Source: an uncultured beta proteobacterium (GTDB lineage Bacteria; Pseudomonadota; Gammaproteobacteria; Burkholderiales; Burkholderiaceae_C). Taken from it: a stretch of 42,410 nt of DNA. The stretch covers positions 1-42,410 of the forward strand of contig CAIVXG010000074.1 in assembly GCA_903909815.1 (NCBI GenBank), given 5' to 3'. Numbering within the stretch: position 1 is the first letter of the stretch; each line of letters opens with the position of its first letter. The notes beneath the pieces were generated by a model that was not told the origin of the DNA, ran no database searches, and saw only the letters and a list, made by a program, of their open reading frames with translations. The position numbers and the translations under genes were made by a program. Below, piece after piece: positions 24,392 to 34,577 of this stretch.

Positions 24392-25927
24392 ATGAAAAAT
24401 CGACTCCTCTCCCTCGCGTTTGGCCTCGGCCTGACGCTGTGCGGTGCTTTGGCACTGGCGCAACCGGCTCCGGCGGCTTCGGCTGCCATGCCAAGCATGG
24501 CAGCATCGGCGACGGCGCCCGCGGCCTCGGCACCGGCTGCTGCGCCTCCTGCAGCAGCCGTATCTGCCCCCGCCGCCGCTGCTTCTGCGGCGGCACCGGC
24601 GCCCGTGCCAAACAAGGGCGACACCGCATGGATGATCGTGGCCACCGTGCTCGTGATTCTCATGACCATTCCCGGTCTGGCGCTGTTCTACGGCGGCCTG
24701 GTGCGCAGCAAGAACATGCTGTCGGTGCTGATGCAGGTGTTCGTGGTGACGTCGCTGATCTACGTCTTGTGGGTCATCTACGGCTACACGCTGGCATTTA
24801 CCGGCGGCAGCGGCATCACCAGTCCGTTCATCGGCTCGTTTGACAAGCTGTTCCTCAAGGGTGTGACGCCGGACTCGGTCGCCGCCACCTTCAGCAAGGG
24901 CGTGGTCATACCCGAACTGATCTATGTTGCCTTCCAGGCCACCTTTGCCGCCATCACCTGCGGTCTGATCGTGGGCTCATTTGCCGAGCGCGCCAAGTTC
25001 TCTGCGGTGCTGCTGTTCTGCGCACTGTGGTTCACCTTCAGCTATCTGCCGGTGGCGCACATGGTTTGGTACTGGGACGGCCCGGATGGCATCACGGACG
25101 CGGCCTCTCTGGATAAGGTCACTGCTGCAGGCGGATGGCTCTGGGCCAAGGGTGCGCTGGACTTTGCTGGCGGTACCGTGGTGCACATCAACGCCGCCAT
25201 GGCGGGTCTGGTGGGCGCGTATGTGATCGGCAAGCGTGTTGGCTACGGCAAGGAATCCATGGCGCCACATAGCCTGACGCTGACCATGGTCGGTGCAGCA
25301 CTGCTGTGGGTGGGCTGGTTCGGCTTCAATGCGGGCTCCAACCTGGAAGCCAACGGTGGCGCGGCCCTGGCCTTCGTCAACACGCTGGTGGCAACGGCTG
25401 CGGCAACGCTCTCCTGGATCGGCGGCGAAGCGCTGCACAAGGGCAAAGCGTCCATGCTGGGCGGCGCATCCGGCGCTGTAGCCGGCCTGGTGGCGATCAC
25501 GCCGGCCTGCGGCTTTGTCGGTCCGATGGGCGCGATCGTGATTGGCCTGCTGGCTGGACTGGTCTGCCTGTGGGGCGTGAACGGACTCAAACGCATGCTG
25601 GGTGCGGACGACTCTCTGGACGTCTTTGGCGTGCATGGCGTGGGCGGTATCCTGGGTTCGCTGTTGACGGGTGTGTTTGCATCCCCGTCGCTGGGCGGCA
25701 CCGGCATCTATGATTACGTGGCCAACAAGGTGAGCCCGGACTACTCCATCACCGGTCAGGTCTGGATCCAGCTCCAGGGCGTCATCACCACCGTGGTGTG
25801 GTCGGGCGTTGTGGCCTTCATCGCCTACAAGCTGGTGGATCTGGTGATCGGTCTGCGTGTGAGCGAAGAAAGCGAACGCGAAGGCCTGGACATCACGTCG
25901 CACGGCGAAACCGCCTACGGCCGATAA
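24392..25927 (+). CDS. amtB: Ammonium transporter AmtB with signal peptide and Ala/Pro-rich lead
   Basis: The 511-residue protein starts with a cleavable signal (cut expected after LALA near residue 23) and an Ala/Pro/Ser-rich stretch to about residue 72 that should face the periplasm. Eleven membrane segments of the Amt fold follow. The pore histidines are in GGTVVHINAAMAG and DVFGVHGVGGILGS. The C-terminal tail ends with GLDITSHGETAYGR, the conserved region that contacts GlnK. It is the last gene of the porin-glnK-amtB operon, 29 bases after glnK. A paralogue lies at 16313. Confidence 0.96.
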   Translation: MKNRLLSLAFGLGLTLCGALALAQPAPAASAAMPSMAASATAPAASAPAAAPPAAAVSAPAAAASAAAPAPVPNKGDTAWMIVATVLVILMTIPGLALFYGGLVRSKNMLSVLMQVFVVTSLIYVLWVIYGYTLAFTGGSGITSPFIGSFDKLFLKGVTPDSVAATFSKGVVIPELIYVAFQATFAAITCGLIVGSFAERAKFSAVLLFCALWFTFSYLPVAHMVWYWDGPDGITDAASLDKVTAAGGWLWAKGALDFAGGTVVHINAAMAGLVGAYVIGKRVGYGKESMAPHSLTLTMVGAALLWVGWFGFNAGSNLEANGGAALAFVNTLVATAAATLSWIGGEALHKGKASMLGGASGAVAGLVAITPACGFVGPMGAIVIGLLAGLVCLWGVNGLKRMLGADDSLDVFGVHGVGGILGSLLTGVFASPSLGGTGIYDYVANKVSPDYSITGQVWIQLQGVITTVVWSGVVAFIAYKLVDLVIGLRVSEESEREGLDITSHGETAYGR

Positions 25928-25936
25928 GCACGACTT

Positions 25937-25990
25937 CCACCTTCCTGCCAAAGGAGGGTGGACCGGGGAAAAGCCCGGAACTTTGTTTTA
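25937..25990 (+). terminator. Terminator region after amtB
   Basis: Two hairpins follow the amtB stop. CCACCTTCCT pairs with AGGAGGGTGG at 25937-25961 with one G-T pair, and CCGGG pairs with CCCGG at 25963-25978. The second is followed by AACTTTGTTTTA. The pair would end the operon. Confidence 0.65.
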
Positions 25991-26127
25991 CGCGAGAGTC
26001 TCCTTGGATATTCGGCCTGCCAGAACGCAAGTTCGCGGCGGGCCATTTTTTTGGACGTCACAATCCAGGTCTGCCGCAAATAGCCCGCTGCGGCCTGGCC
26101 CAACTTCTCTTAAACCCGTACATCCAA

Positions 26128-27057
26128 ATGACCTGGCAAGCCGTCACCACCGAACCCAATCAGCTGGGTGAATCGCCGTTCTGGCATCCGCTGGAACAAC
26201 AGCTTTACTGGGTCGATATACCGGGACGATTGATTTGCCGCTGCAATGTTTTCACGGGTGCTAGGGAAGCCTGGTCCATGTTGTCCGAACCGGGCTGCAT
26301 CGCACCGGCTCCGAACGGCGCACTCGTGGTCGCCCTGCGCGACGGCATCTATCTTGCGCGGGCCTGGGGCAGTGCGTTGCAAAAGCTGGTCCAACTCGAT
26401 TACCCGACGGCAACGACCCGTGCCAACGACGGCAAGTGCGATGTGCTGGGCCGACTCTGGGTCGGGACCTACTACGAGCCGCGCGACTTGCCCCTGGCCG
26501 CGCTCTATTGCATCGACGCCCGCGGACCTGACGCGGCACAGGTGAGGCAGATGGCCGATGCGTCGCAGGTGGCCAACGGACTGGCCTGGTCGCCCGACGC
26601 CAAGACGCTGTATTGGGCCGACACGGGTGCCGGTCAGGTGCATGCCTGGGACTGGGACGCGAGCAGCAACACCCTGGGTTGTCAGCGCCTGCTTGCCCAA
26701 TTCGCGGCAAAGCCACAGGGCTGGCACAGCGGGCGGGCCGGCTACCTTGGTCGGCCCGACGGAGCGGCCGTGGACAGTGCGGGCAACTACTGGGTCGCGA
26801 TGTACGAAGGCGCCAGGGTGTTGCAGATCGCGCCCAGCGGCGAAGTCCTGACCGACATCGCCACGCCGGCGCAATGCCCGACCATGGTGTGCTTTGGCGG
26901 CGATGATTTGAAGACGCTGTACCTCACCACGGCCCGGCACAAACGCCCCACATCCGAGCTGGAGAATTACCCGCAGTCGGGTTGCGTGTTCTCCCTGCGC
27001 GTCGAGGTGGCGGGGCTGCCGGTCAACTTCTTCCAGTGCGGTGCAAACCTAAAATAG
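26128..27057 (+). CDS. SMP-30/gluconolactonase-family protein
   Basis: The 309-residue protein is a six-bladed beta-propeller of the SMP-30 / gluconolactonase family. The first metal ligand is expected in the block LGESPFWHPLEQQLYWVDI, and later blocks TRANDGKCDVLGRLWVGT, VANGLAWSPD and GRPDGAAVDSAGNYWVA supply the others. Such enzymes open sugar lactones with a bound divalent metal. The ATG at 26128 gives a family-like N-terminus (MTWQAVTTEPNQLGESPFW); longer upstream readings run into amtB. It ends 27 bases before oxyR. No sugar gene is near, so the substrate is not defined. Confidence 0.88.
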   Translation: MTWQAVTTEPNQLGESPFWHPLEQQLYWVDIPGRLICRCNVFTGAREAWSMLSEPGCIAPAPNGALVVALRDGIYLARAWGSALQKLVQLDYPTATTRANDGKCDVLGRLWVGTYYEPRDLPLAALYCIDARGPDAAQVRQMADASQVANGLAWSPDAKTLYWADTGAGQVHAWDWDASSNTLGCQRLLAQFAAKPQGWHSGRAGYLGRPDGAAVDSAGNYWVAMYEGARVLQIAPSGEVLTDIATPAQCPTMVCFGGDDLKTLYLTTARHKRPTSELENYPQSGCVFSLRVEVAGLPVNFFQCGANLK

Positions 27058-27084
27058 GGCGCCTGCCTACAACGACCTTATCGC

Positions 27085-28032
27085 ATGACCCTGACCGAAC
27101 TCAAATACATCGTCGCGGTCGCGCGCGAGAAGCACTTCGGCCGTGCTGCTGAAGCCTGCCACGTGTCGCAGCCCACTCTGTCGGTGGCAGTGAAGAAACT
27201 GGAGGAAGAGCTTGAGCTCAAGCTGTTCGAGCGCAATGCCAACGAAGTGACGGTGACCGCGCTGGGCGAGGAAATCGTGCGCGAGGCGCAAGGCGTGCTG
27301 GAGCAGGCCGCGCATATCCGGCAAATCGCGCGCCGCGGCAAGGACCCGCTTGCGGGTGCCCTCAAGCTGGGTGTGATCTACACCATCGGCCCGTACCTGC
27401 TGCCCGATCTGGTGCGACAGACCATCGCGCGCACGCCCCAGATGCCGCTCATGCTGCAGGAGAACTTCACGGTGAAACTGCTGGAGATGTTGCGCACCGG
27501 GGAGATCGATTGCGCCATACTGGCGGAGCCTTTCCCCGACGCCGGACTGGCGATTGCGCCGCTTTATGACGAGCCGTTTCTGGCTGCAGTGCCGGTGGCG
27601 CATGCGCTGGCAGCGCGCGATGTCATCACAGCGCAACAACTCAAGAACGAGACCATGCTGCTGCTGGGAACGGGGCACTGTTTTCGTGACCACGTGCTCG
27701 AGGTGTGTCCGGAATTCGCGCGCTTCTCCAGCCACGCCGAGGGCATACGCAAGAGCTTTGAAGGATCGTCGCTGGAGACCATCAAGCACATGGTGGCTGC
27801 GGGCATGGGCGTGACCCTGGTGCCGCGCTTGAGCGTGCCGGCGGAAGCCATGACACTCAAGCGCAAGCGGCACGAAGACGCCCACGTCAAGTACCTGCCG
27901 TTTGATGGCGACCCGCCCACGCGGCGCGTGGTGCTGGCCTGGCGGCGCAGCTTCACGCGCTACGAGGCGATCGCGGCGCTGCGCAACTCGATTTATGCCT
28001 GCGAGCTGCCAGGCGTGCACCGGCTGTCCTGA
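27085..28032 (+). CDS. oxyR: LysR-family hydrogen peroxide sensor OxyR
   Basis: The 315-residue protein has the LysR helix-turn-helix at the N-terminus ([20 protein letters not shown]) and an effector domain. The two cysteines that form the redox disulfide in E. coli OxyR are present at the same numbers, Cys199 and Cys208, in [14 protein letters not shown]. Peroxide would oxidise them and switch the protein to an activator of catalase and peroxidase genes. No catalase gene is in the window. It ends ten bases before ubiA on the same strand, and the two are probably co-transcribed. Confidence 0.95.
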   Translation: MTLTELKYIVAVAREKHFGRAAEACHVSQPTLSVAVKKLEEELELKLFERNANEVTVTALGEEIVREAQGVLEQAAHIRQIARRGKDPLAGALKLGVIYTIGPYLLPDLVRQTIARTPQMPLMLQENFTVKLLEMLRTGEIDCAILAEPFPDAGLAIAPLYDEPFLAAVPVAHALAARDVITAQQLKNETMLLLGTGHCFRDHVLEVCPEFARFSSHAEGIRKSFEGSSLETIKHMVAAGMGVTLVPRLSVPAEAMTLKRKRHEDAHVKYLPFDGDPPTRRVVLAWRRSFTRYEAIAALRNSIYACELPGVHRLS

Positions 28033-28042
28033 GCGCGGCCCC

Positions 28043-28921
28043 ATGCAACGCCTGAGTCTTTACCTGGATCTGATTCGCTGGGATCGCCCTGCAGGCTGGC
28101 TGCTGCTGCTGTGGCCGACGTTGAGCGCACTGTGGATCGCGGCGGGCGGCTTTCCCGGTTGGCATCTGCTCGCCGTCTTTACGCTGGGAACGATTTTGAT
28201 GCGCAGCGCCGGCTGCTGCATCAATGACGTGGCCGACCGCAAGTTCGACGCCCACGTCAAGCGCACGGCGCAACGCCCGGTCACGCGCGGTGCGGTCTCG
28301 GTGAGGGAGGCGCTGGCCCTGGGTGCGGCGCTGGCGCTGCTCGCCTTCGCATTGGTGCTGACGCTCAATGCCACGACCGTGGCCTGGTCCTTCGCAGCCT
28401 TGGCCGTGACGCTGATCTACCCCTACGCCAAGCGACTTGTCGCGATGCCGCAGGCGGTGCTGGGCCTGGCCTTCAGCTTTGGCATCCCCATGGCCTTTTC
28501 TGCCGTGCGTGGTGGCCACACCTGGAGTCTTGCCGCGATGCACGCCAGTGTGCCGCCGCTAGCCTGGCTTTTGTTGCTGGGCAATCTGTTCTGGGTGCTG
28601 GCCTACGACACTGAATACGCCATGGTGGATCGCGATGACGATCTGCTGATCGGCATGAAAACATCGGCCATCACGCTCGGCCGTTGGGACGTGGCTGCGG
28701 TGCTGCTGTGCTACCTGGCCTACTTGTCGATCTGGGTGCTGGCACTCGCCAATCGCGTCGCGGCCATCCCGTTCGCCCTCGCCATGGCGGTGGCCCTGGT
28801 TCAAGTGGCCTGGCACGGATGGCTGATCCGCACCCGATCCAGAGAGGCCTGCTTCAAGGCCTTTCGCGTGAATCACTGGTTGGGATTCACGCTGTTTGCA
28901 GGCGTCGCCCTAGGCTTGTAG
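28043..28921 (+). CDS. ubiA: 4-hydroxybenzoate polyprenyltransferase UbiA
   Basis: The 292-residue membrane protein has about eight hydrophobic segments and both Asp-rich motifs of the UbiA superfamily: NDVADRKFD at 61-69 and [12 protein letters not shown] in the second half. It joins the polyprenyl chain to 4-hydroxybenzoate in ubiquinone synthesis. The N-terminus ([21 protein letters not shown]) sets the start at 28043; the open frame upstream lies inside oxyR. It is downstream of oxyR with a ten-base gap and converges with proC. Confidence 0.96.
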   Translation: MQRLSLYLDLIRWDRPAGWLLLLWPTLSALWIAAGGFPGWHLLAVFTLGTILMRSAGCCINDVADRKFDAHVKRTAQRPVTRGAVSVREALALGAALALLAFALVLTLNATTVAWSFAALAVTLIYPYAKRLVAMPQAVLGLAFSFGIPMAFSAVRGGHTWSLAAMHASVPPLAWLLLLGNLFWVLAYDTEYAMVDRDDDLLIGMKTSAITLGRWDVAAVLLCYLAYLSIWVLALANRVAAIPFALAMAVALVQVAWHGWLIRTRSREACFKAFRVNHWLGFTLFAGVALGL

Positions 28922-28950
28922 GGTCTACGCCAGGACAAATTACGCTATTT

Positions 28951-28974
28951 CTTGGGCGCTTTGTCGCACCCAAG
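28951..28974. terminator. Hairpin between the convergent ubiA and proC genes
   Basis: CTTGGG (28951-28956) pairs perfectly with CCCAAG (28969-28974). The hairpin lies in the short gap between the two stop codons and may end transcription from both sides. It lacks a clear T-run. Confidence 0.4.
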
Positions 28975-29838
28975 TCAGGCAGCACCGAACTCGTCTCCGA
29001 GCTCGCGCGCACGCTCTCCCGCAGCCCGCATGGCCTGCACGAACTGAGCCTTGACGTCGCTGTGTTCCATGGCGCTCAGTGCAGCGTAGGTGGTGCCGCC
29101 TTTGGAGGTGACGCGTTCGCGCAGCAACGCAAGTGGCTCCAGCGATTGGCGCGCCAGTTCCGCAGAGCCGGAGAAGGTGCTGATCGCGAGCTGGCGCGAC
29201 TGCTGCACCGACAGCCCCAGCGCGGCACCGGCCTGCACCATGGCCTCCAGAAAATAGAAGACATAGGCGGGACCCGAGCCGGACAGGGCGGTGACTGCGT
29301 CCAATTGCGCTTCGGTCTCGACCCAGAGATATTCGCCGGTGGTGGCGATCACGCTTTGCACCAGGGCTTTATCTGCCGTCGTCACAGCTGCGCGGGCAAA
29401 AAGTCCGGAAATGCCTCGGCCCACCAGCGCGGGCGTATTGGGCATGGTGCGCACCACGCGCTCGGTCCCCAGCCAGCGCGCAATGCTGTCGCTGCGAATG
29501 CCTGCGGCCACGCTCAGGTGCAAGGCCTGTGCGGTGAAGGCGCCAGTGAGGGCTGCGGCTTCGCGGAAGGTTTGCGGTTTCACCGCCCATACCACCAGCG
29601 TCGAGTCTTGCAGCGAAGCGTCAGCGTGCTCCTGCGCCTTCACGCCGTAGTCCGCTAGCAACTTGGCGCGTGCCTCGGCGAAGGGTTCGACCACGGCGAT
29701 GTGGCTGGGGGCCAAGCCCGTTTTGATCAAGCCGCCGATGATGGCGCTGGCCATGTTGCCGCCACCGATAAAGGCCAGCCTCTGCGCTTGCAGTTCGGAG
29801 TGGCCTTCGGGGTCCAGATGCGTCGTGGGTGTAGTCAT
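28975..29838 (-). CDS. proC: Pyrroline-5-carboxylate reductase ProC
   Basis: The 287-residue protein has an N-terminal Rossmann fold with the NAD(P) loop FIGGGNMASAIIGGL and the C-terminal dimerisation helices of ProC. The family blocks VRTMPNTPALVGRG and TALSGSGPAYVFYFLEAM are intact, and SKGGTTYAAL near the end is the substrate region. The enzyme makes proline from pyrroline-5-carboxylate. It has a short leader of about 17 residues before the fold. It is divergent from glpK after 75 bases. Confidence 0.96.
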   Translation of the reverse strand: MTTPTTHLDPEGHSELQAQRLAFIGGGNMASAIIGGLIKTGLAPSHIAVVEPFAEARAKLLADYGVKAQEHADASLQDSTLVVWAVKPQTFREAAALTGAFTAQALHLSVAAGIRSDSIARWLGTERVVRTMPNTPALVGRGISGLFARAAVTTADKALVQSVIATTGEYLWVETEAQLDAVTALSGSGPAYVFYFLEAMVQAGAALGLSVQQSRQLAISTFSGSAELARQSLEPLALLRERVTSKGGTTYAALSAMEHSDVKAQFVQAMRAAGERARELGDEFGAA

Positions 29839-29913
29839 GGAGGTCGAGTTTAGTGCCTTGCGTTCGCGCTCTGGCTGAGTTCGACCTCCTGGACATGCGC
29901 TACGCTAGAGCCT

Positions 29914-31473
29914 ATGGACTACATCCTTGCACTCGACCAGGGCACGACCAGCTCACGCGCCGTATTGTTTGACCGTGCCGGCCAGGTGGCAGCATTGGCG
30001 CAACAGGAATTTGCGCAGATATTTCCGCAACCAGGCTGGGTCGAACACGATCCCCGCGCCATCTGGCGCACGCAACGGGACGTGGCATTGCAGGCGCTGC
30101 GTCAGGCACAGCAGTTGGGTGGAACCATCGTCGCCATCGGCATCACGAACCAGCGTGAAACGACCCTGCTGTGGGACCGCAAGACCGGCGAGCCCGTGGC
30201 AAATGCCATCGTCTGGCAGGACCGGCGCACCGCCGCGCAATGCGATGCTCTGCGCGCGCAGGGTTTGGACGCCATGATTCAGGCCAAGACCGGTCTGGTG
30301 CTCGACGCCTATTTTTCCGCCACCAAGCTCCGGTGGATGCTCGACCATGTGCCTGGTGTTCGGGCCCGCGCTGAGGCGGGCGAGTTGGCTTTTGGCACGG
30401 TCGATTCGTGGCTGATCTGGAACCTCACCGGTGGCGCCGACGCCAGCACGCGCGCGCAGGCTCTGCACCTGACCGACGCGAGCAACGCCTCACGTACGCT
30501 TTTGTTCAACCTGCATACGTTGCAGTGGGACGACGAGCTGCTGGCGCTGTTTCATATTCCGCGCGCCGTATTGGCACAGGTCGTGGCGTCCAGCGGCGTG
30601 TTGGGGCAGAGCCACCCTTCGGTGCTGGGCCATGCCATTCCCATCGCGGGCGTGGCCGGAGACCAGCAGGCGGCCACTTTCGGCCAGGGTTGCTTCGAAC
30701 CTGGCATGGCGAAGAACACCTACGGCACGGGGTGCTTCATGCTGATGAACGTGGGCTGCGTGGCGGTGCCGAGCCGCAACAAGTTGCTCAGTACCGTGGC
30801 GTGGGCCGGCCCCGAAGGTGTTCCCGCAGAAACGAAGGCAAGCCGCAACCCGGCCGCCACCTGCTACGCGCTCGAGGGCTCGGTGTTCATGGGCGGAGCC
30901 ACGGTGCAGTGGCTGCGCGATGGTTTGCAAATCATCTCTCACGCCAACGAAGTCGAGGTCCTGGCGGCCAGCGTGGCTGACACCGGCGACGTGTACCTGG
31001 TGCCCGCCTTTGCCGGCCTGGGCGCGCCGCATTGGGATGGTTTCGCGCGCGGCACGCTGATCGGAATGACGCGCGGCACCACCCGCGCCCACATCGCCCG
31101 TGCCGCGCTCAAATCGATCGCATTGCAGGTGGCCGACATATTCGAAGCCATGGCGGCGGACTCCGGCATTGCGCTGCAGGAACTGCGCGTGGATGGTGGC
31201 GCCTGCCGCAACAACCTGCTGCTGCAGATGCAGGCGGACCTGTTGGGCGTGCCGGTGCTGCGCCCGCGTGTCACTGAAACCACGGCCCTGGGTGCGGCCT
31301 ATCTGGCCGGCCTGGCCACGGGATTCTGGCGCGATGCCAGCGAGATCTCCGAGCAGTGGGCGGTGGATGCACGCTTCATTCCGACGATGTCGGTAGACGC
31401 CCGCATGACGATGCTGGAGCGCTGGCGCAAGGCGGTGCAGCGCTCTCGCGCTTGGGTGGACAATGAGCCATGA
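29914..31473 (+). CDS. glpK: Glycerol kinase
   Basis: The 519-residue protein begins [20 protein letters not shown], the phosphate-binding loop of glycerol kinase. It carries the FGGY-family blocks [27 protein letters not shown] and [13 protein letters not shown]. It phosphorylates glycerol to glycerol-3-phosphate. The length is close to the usual 500. Its stop overlaps the glpD start by four bases (ATGA), so the two are co-translated. No glpF or glpR is visible in the window. Confidence 0.97.
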   Translation: MDYILALDQGTTSSRAVLFDRAGQVAALAQQEFAQIFPQPGWVEHDPRAIWRTQRDVALQALRQAQQLGGTIVAIGITNQRETTLLWDRKTGEPVANAIVWQDRRTAAQCDALRAQGLDAMIQAKTGLVLDAYFSATKLRWMLDHVPGVRARAEAGELAFGTVDSWLIWNLTGGADASTRAQALHLTDASNASRTLLFNLHTLQWDDELLALFHIPRAVLAQVVASSGVLGQSHPSVLGHAIPIAGVAGDQQAATFGQGCFEPGMAKNTYGTGCFMLMNVGCVAVPSRNKLLSTVAWAGPEGVPAETKASRNPAATCYALEGSVFMGGATVQWLRDGLQIISHANEVEVLAASVADTGDVYLVPAFAGLGAPHWDGFARGTLIGMTRGTTRAHIARAALKSIALQVADIFEAMAADSGIALQELRVDGGACRNNLLLQMQADLLGVPVLRPRVTETTALGAAYLAGLATGFWRDASEISEQWAVDARFIPTMSVDARMTMLERWRKAVQRSRAWVDNEP

Positions 31474-33083
31474 CTTCTTCACCCCCAAAAGACAGCACCG
31501 CGTCGACCGAACCGCTACGCACGCTGCGCGCTGAATTGCTGGTACGGCTGGCGCAACCGCTGGTCTACGACATGGCCATCATCGGCGGGGGCGCCACGGG
31601 CCTGGGCGTGGCGCTGGACGCTGCGGCGCACGGTCTGAGGGTGGTGCTGGTGGAGTCGCACGACTTCGCCAAGGGCACTTCGTCGCGCGCTACCAAACTG
31701 GTCCACGGCGGTGTGCGCTACCTGGCGCAGGGGAATATTTCACTGGTGCGCGAAGCACTGCACGAACGCAGTACCTTGTTGCGCAATGCGCCGCATCTGG
31801 CACAACCCCTGCCCTTTGTCATGCCCGCCTACCGTTGGTGGGAGGTGCCGTTCTACGGCGCCGGCCTGAAAGCCTACGACCTGCTCGCTGGCAAGGCGGG
31901 TTTGGGAGCGACGGAGTTTCTCGGCCGCGCTGAGACCTTGGCGTTGCTTCCCGGCGCCAAGCCCGCCGGGTTGCAAGGGGGCGTCAAGTATTGGGACGGT
32001 CAGTTTGACGATGCGCGGCTGGCGCTGGCGCTAGCCCGCACGGCGGCGCTCAAAGGGGCACTGCTGGTCAATTACTGCGCCGCTACCGGCTTGATACACG
32101 AGGCCGGCAAGGTCGTGGGCCTGACCTGCAAAGACCAGGAAACCGGCAACAGCTATACGCTGAGGGCGAAATGCATCATCAATGCTGCGGGCGTTTGGGT
32201 GGACGAGTTTCGGCAAAAGGATGGGCAAGCCATTGGACGGGACGTCAAGCCGATGGTGGCGCCCAGCCAAGGTGTGCATCTGGTGGTGGACCGCAGTTTC
32301 TTCCCCGGGGACCATGCTTTGCTGGTGCCCAAGACGGCCGACGGCCGCGTGCTGTTCGCCGTGCCCTGGCTGGGCTACGTGATCCTGGGCACGACCGACA
32401 CCCCGCGTCAAGGTCTGGCGCGTGAACCCGAGGCCTTCCAGGCAGAAATTGATTTCATTCTGAACGAGGCGGCCAACTACCTGCTGCGGGCGCCGACCCG
32501 GGCCGATGTGAAAAGCATCTGGGTCGGACTGCGCCCACTGGTCAAGCCGCAGGACGACGAGGGCGACAATACCAAAGGACTCAGCCGCGAACACACTATT
32601 CTGATCAGCCGCAGTGGCCTGGTCACGGTGACTGGCGGCAAGTGGACGACCTACCGCGCGATGGCCGAGGACGTGATGCAAAAATGCAGCTACGCCTCAC
32701 TTATCCCGGCTTGCGGACCGGGAGTGACAGCCAACTTGCCGCTAATTGGGGCGGGCTCTGCAGGGGCAGTACAGTGCCGCATCAGTGCGCCGGCTGGCCT
32801 TCATGGTTACGGCAGTGAGCAGGCGGCAGTTCAAGCCTTACCCGGCGCGCAGCTTGTGCTGGGTGCAGGACTGACAGAGGCGATGGTGCGCTTTGCCGCG
32901 CGCTTTGAGTACGCGCGGACCGTGGAGGATGTGTTGGCCAGGCGCAGTCGCATCTTGTTTCTGGACGCCCGCCTTGCGCTTGAACTCGCCCCCAGGGTGG
33001 CCGCGATCTTGGAGCAGGAAACCGGGATCGATCCCCGGTTGGACGAGTTCAGAGACCTTGCACGAAACTATTTTCTGGTTTAG
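31470..33083 (+). CDS. glpD: Aerobic glycerol-3-phosphate dehydrogenase GlpD
   Basis: The 537-residue flavoprotein has the FAD-binding loop [17 protein letters not shown] near residue 37 and the GlpD block [34 protein letters not shown] further on is also typical. It oxidises glycerol-3-phosphate to dihydroxyacetone phosphate at the inner membrane and passes electrons to ubiquinone. The C-terminal DUF-like cap ends [10 protein letters not shown]. It completes the route started by the upstream kinase. A palindromic repeat starts one base after its stop. Confidence 0.96.
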   Translation: MTSSPPKDSTASTEPLRTLRAELLVRLAQPLVYDMAIIGGGATGLGVALDAAAHGLRVVLVESHDFAKGTSSRATKLVHGGVRYLAQGNISLVREALHERSTLLRNAPHLAQPLPFVMPAYRWWEVPFYGAGLKAYDLLAGKAGLGATEFLGRAETLALLPGAKPAGLQGGVKYWDGQFDDARLALALARTAALKGALLVNYCAATGLIHEAGKVVGLTCKDQETGNSYTLRAKCIINAAGVWVDEFRQKDGQAIGRDVKPMVAPSQGVHLVVDRSFFPGDHALLVPKTADGRVLFAVPWLGYVILGTTDTPRQGLAREPEAFQAEIDFILNEAANYLLRAPTRADVKSIWVGLRPLVKPQDDEGDNTKGLSREHTILISRSGLVTVTGGKWTTYRAMAEDVMQKCSYASLIPACGPGVTANLPLIGAGSAGAVQCRISAPAGLHGYGSEQAAVQALPGAQLVLGAGLTEAMVRFAARFEYARTVEDVLARRSRILFLDARLALELAPRVAAILEQETGIDPRLDEFRDLARNYFLV

Positions 33084-33084
33084 A

Positions 33085-33139
33085 CGGTTGGGGACAGAGC
33101 TTGTTCGCTTCGCGTAACTGCGGTCTTTCCCACAAATTT
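33085..33139. repeat. Dispersed palindromic repeat, copy C
   Basis: The element begins CGGTTGGGGACAGAGC and ends GGTCTTTCCCACAAATTT. It aligns with copies at 4250 and 10142, sharing the left GTTG-GGAC-GAGC part, the TTCGCT centre, TAACT and the right part. It follows the glpD stop directly and lies just before the spc promoter. Confidence 0.65.
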
Positions 33140-33150
33140 ACAGAAAAGTG

Positions 33151-33179
33151 TTGACGGCTCATTGGAGCTTTGATATATT
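33151..33179 (+). promoter_or_regulatory. Sigma-70 promoter of the spc operon
   Basis: TTGACG (33151-33156), a 17-base spacer and TATATT (33174-33179) form a near-consensus promoter. The start would be near 33186, leaving a leader of about 143 bases before rplN. Confidence 0.85.
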
Positions 33180-33256
33180 CGTGGGCTTCGCTGCAGAAAA
33201 GCACGGAGTATCTGCCCAGCAAAGCGTCATGAATGGTTCGTGGCGTGGACGACGGG

Positions 33257-33295
33257 CCCAAGACTGATTGGGTGTTTTGAAGGTTCAAGGACCTT
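33257..33295 (+). promoter_or_regulatory. Paired hairpins in the rplN leader
   Basis: CCCAA/TTGGG (33257-33272) is followed by TGTTTT, and AAGGT/ACCTT (33280-33295) follows at once. The first resembles a weak intrinsic terminator, so the leader may control read-through or translation of the ribosomal genes. This is inference from structure. Confidence 0.4.
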
Positions 33296-33328
33296 TGGCT
33301 CACCTGGTGCAAGTTGGGAATATTTGAA

Positions 33329-33697
33329 ATGATCCAGACTGAAACACGGTTAGAAGTTGCCGACAACACCGGCGCTAAGTCCGTCCTATGCATCAAGGTG
33401 CTGGGCGGTTCCAAGCGTCGTTACGCCAGTGTTGGCGACGTCATCAAAGTGAGCATCAAGGAATGCGCTCCGCGCGGCCGCGTCAAAAAAGGCGAGGTCT
33501 ATAGCGCTGTCGTAGTGCGTACTGCCAAGGGCATTCGCCGTCCTGACGGCTCACTCGTCAAATTCGATGGCAATGCAGCTGTGTTGCTCAACGCCAAATT
33601 GGAGCCTATCGGCACCCGCATCTTCGGCCCAGTGACGCGTGAATTGCGCACTGAGAAGTTCATGAAGATCGTGTCTTTGGCTCCTGAAGTTCTTTAA
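33329..33697 (+). CDS. rplN: 50S ribosomal protein uL14
   Basis: The 122-residue protein matches uL14 along its whole length, from [17 protein letters not shown] to [11 protein letters not shown]. It lies on the interface face of the 50S subunit, where it takes part in bridges to the 30S subunit and binds the silencing factor RsfS. The ATG at 33329 is the usual start; an in-frame ATG 15 bases earlier gives a non-family lead. It is the first gene of the spc operon here, directly behind its own promoter, with no S10-operon gene upstream. Confidence 0.98.
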   Translation: MIQTETRLEVADNTGAKSVLCIKVLGGSKRRYASVGDVIKVSIKECAPRGRVKKGEVYSAVVVRTAKGIRRPDGSLVKFDGNAAVLLNAKLEPIGTRIFGPVTRELRTEKFMKIVSLAPEVL

Positions 33698-33706
33698 GGA
33701 CGCGCC

Positions 33707-34027
33707 ATGAACAAGATTCGTAAAGGCGATGAAGTGATCGTGCTCGCAGGGCGCGACAAGGGTAAGCGCGGCAAAGTGACGCTGCGCAAAGATGACAGCT
33801 ATCTGTTGCTGGACGGAATCAACCTGGTGAAGAAACACACCAAGCCCAATCCGCTCAAAGGCACGGTTGGCGGTATCGTCGAAAAAGCCATGCCGATTCA
33901 CCAGTCCAACGTCGCTATCTTCAATAGCGCCACGGGCAAGGCGGACCGCGTGGGTATCAAGATGTCGGCCGATGGCAAACGCGTTCGCGTTTTCAAGTCC
34001 AGCGGTGAAGAAATCAAGGTGGCATAA
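33707..34027 (+). CDS. rplX: 50S ribosomal protein uL24
   Basis: The 106-residue protein has the KOW motif at the N-terminus ([19 protein letters not shown]) and the following block [21 protein letters not shown]. uL24 is one of the proteins that start assembly of the 50S subunit and sits near the exit of the peptide tunnel. It follows rplN by nine bases with an AAGGA ribosome binding site and precedes rplE by two bases, so translation is coupled. Confidence 0.98.
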   Translation: MNKIRKGDEVIVLAGRDKGKRGKVTLRKDDSYLLLDGINLVKKHTKPNPLKGTVGGIVEKAMPIHQSNVAIFNSATGKADRVGIKMSADGKRVRVFKSSGEEIKVA

Positions 34028-34029
34028 GC

Positions 34030-34569
34030 ATGGCACGTCTACAACAACACTATCGCGAAAAGCTCGTGCCGGAACTGACGGCCAAGTTTGGCTACAAGTC
34101 TCCGATGCAAGTGCCGCGTCTGTCCAAGATCACGCTCAACATGGGTGTGAGTGAGGCGGTCGCCGACAAGAAGGTCATGGACAACGCTGTTGCCGATCTG
34201 ACCAAGATCGCCGGCCAACGCCCTGTCGTCACGAAATCAAAGAAGGCCATTGCAGGCTTCAAGATTCGCGAGAATCAGGCCATTGGCTGCATGGTCACGC
34301 TGCGTGGCGTGAAGATGTACGAATTTCTGGATCGTTTCGTCACCGTGGCTCTGCCCCGTGTACGCGACTTCCGCGGCATTTCGGGTCGCGCATTTGATGG
34401 CCGTGGAAACTACAACATCGGCGTCAAGGAACAGATTATTTTCCCTGAGATCGAGTACGACAAGGTTGATGCCTTGCGCGGCCTCAATATCAGTATCACC
34501 ACAACGGCCAAGAACGATGAAGAGTGCAAGGCGCTCCTCACCGGCTTCCGTTTCCCTTTCAAGAACTGA
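34030..34569 (+). CDS. rplE: 50S ribosomal protein uL5
   Basis: The 179-residue protein matches uL5, with the block [18 protein letters not shown] and the loop [20 protein letters not shown]. It binds 5S rRNA together with uL18 in the central protuberance and touches the P-site tRNA. It starts two bases after rplX. In E. coli the start of this gene is the place where S8 represses the operon; whether that applies here cannot be seen. Confidence 0.98.
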   Translation: MARLQQHYREKLVPELTAKFGYKSPMQVPRLSKITLNMGVSEAVADKKVMDNAVADLTKIAGQRPVVTKSKKAIAGFKIRENQAIGCMVTLRGVKMYEFLDRFVTVALPRVRDFRGISGRAFDGRGNYNIGVKEQIIFPEIEYDKVDALRGLNISITTTAKNDEECKALLTGFRFPFKN

Positions 34570-34577
34570 GGTGACGC

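Noticed and set aside
33257-33278. True terminator for glpD in the rplN leader
   Set aside because: It lies downstream of the spc promoter and its stem is only five pairs, so a leader structure is more likely.
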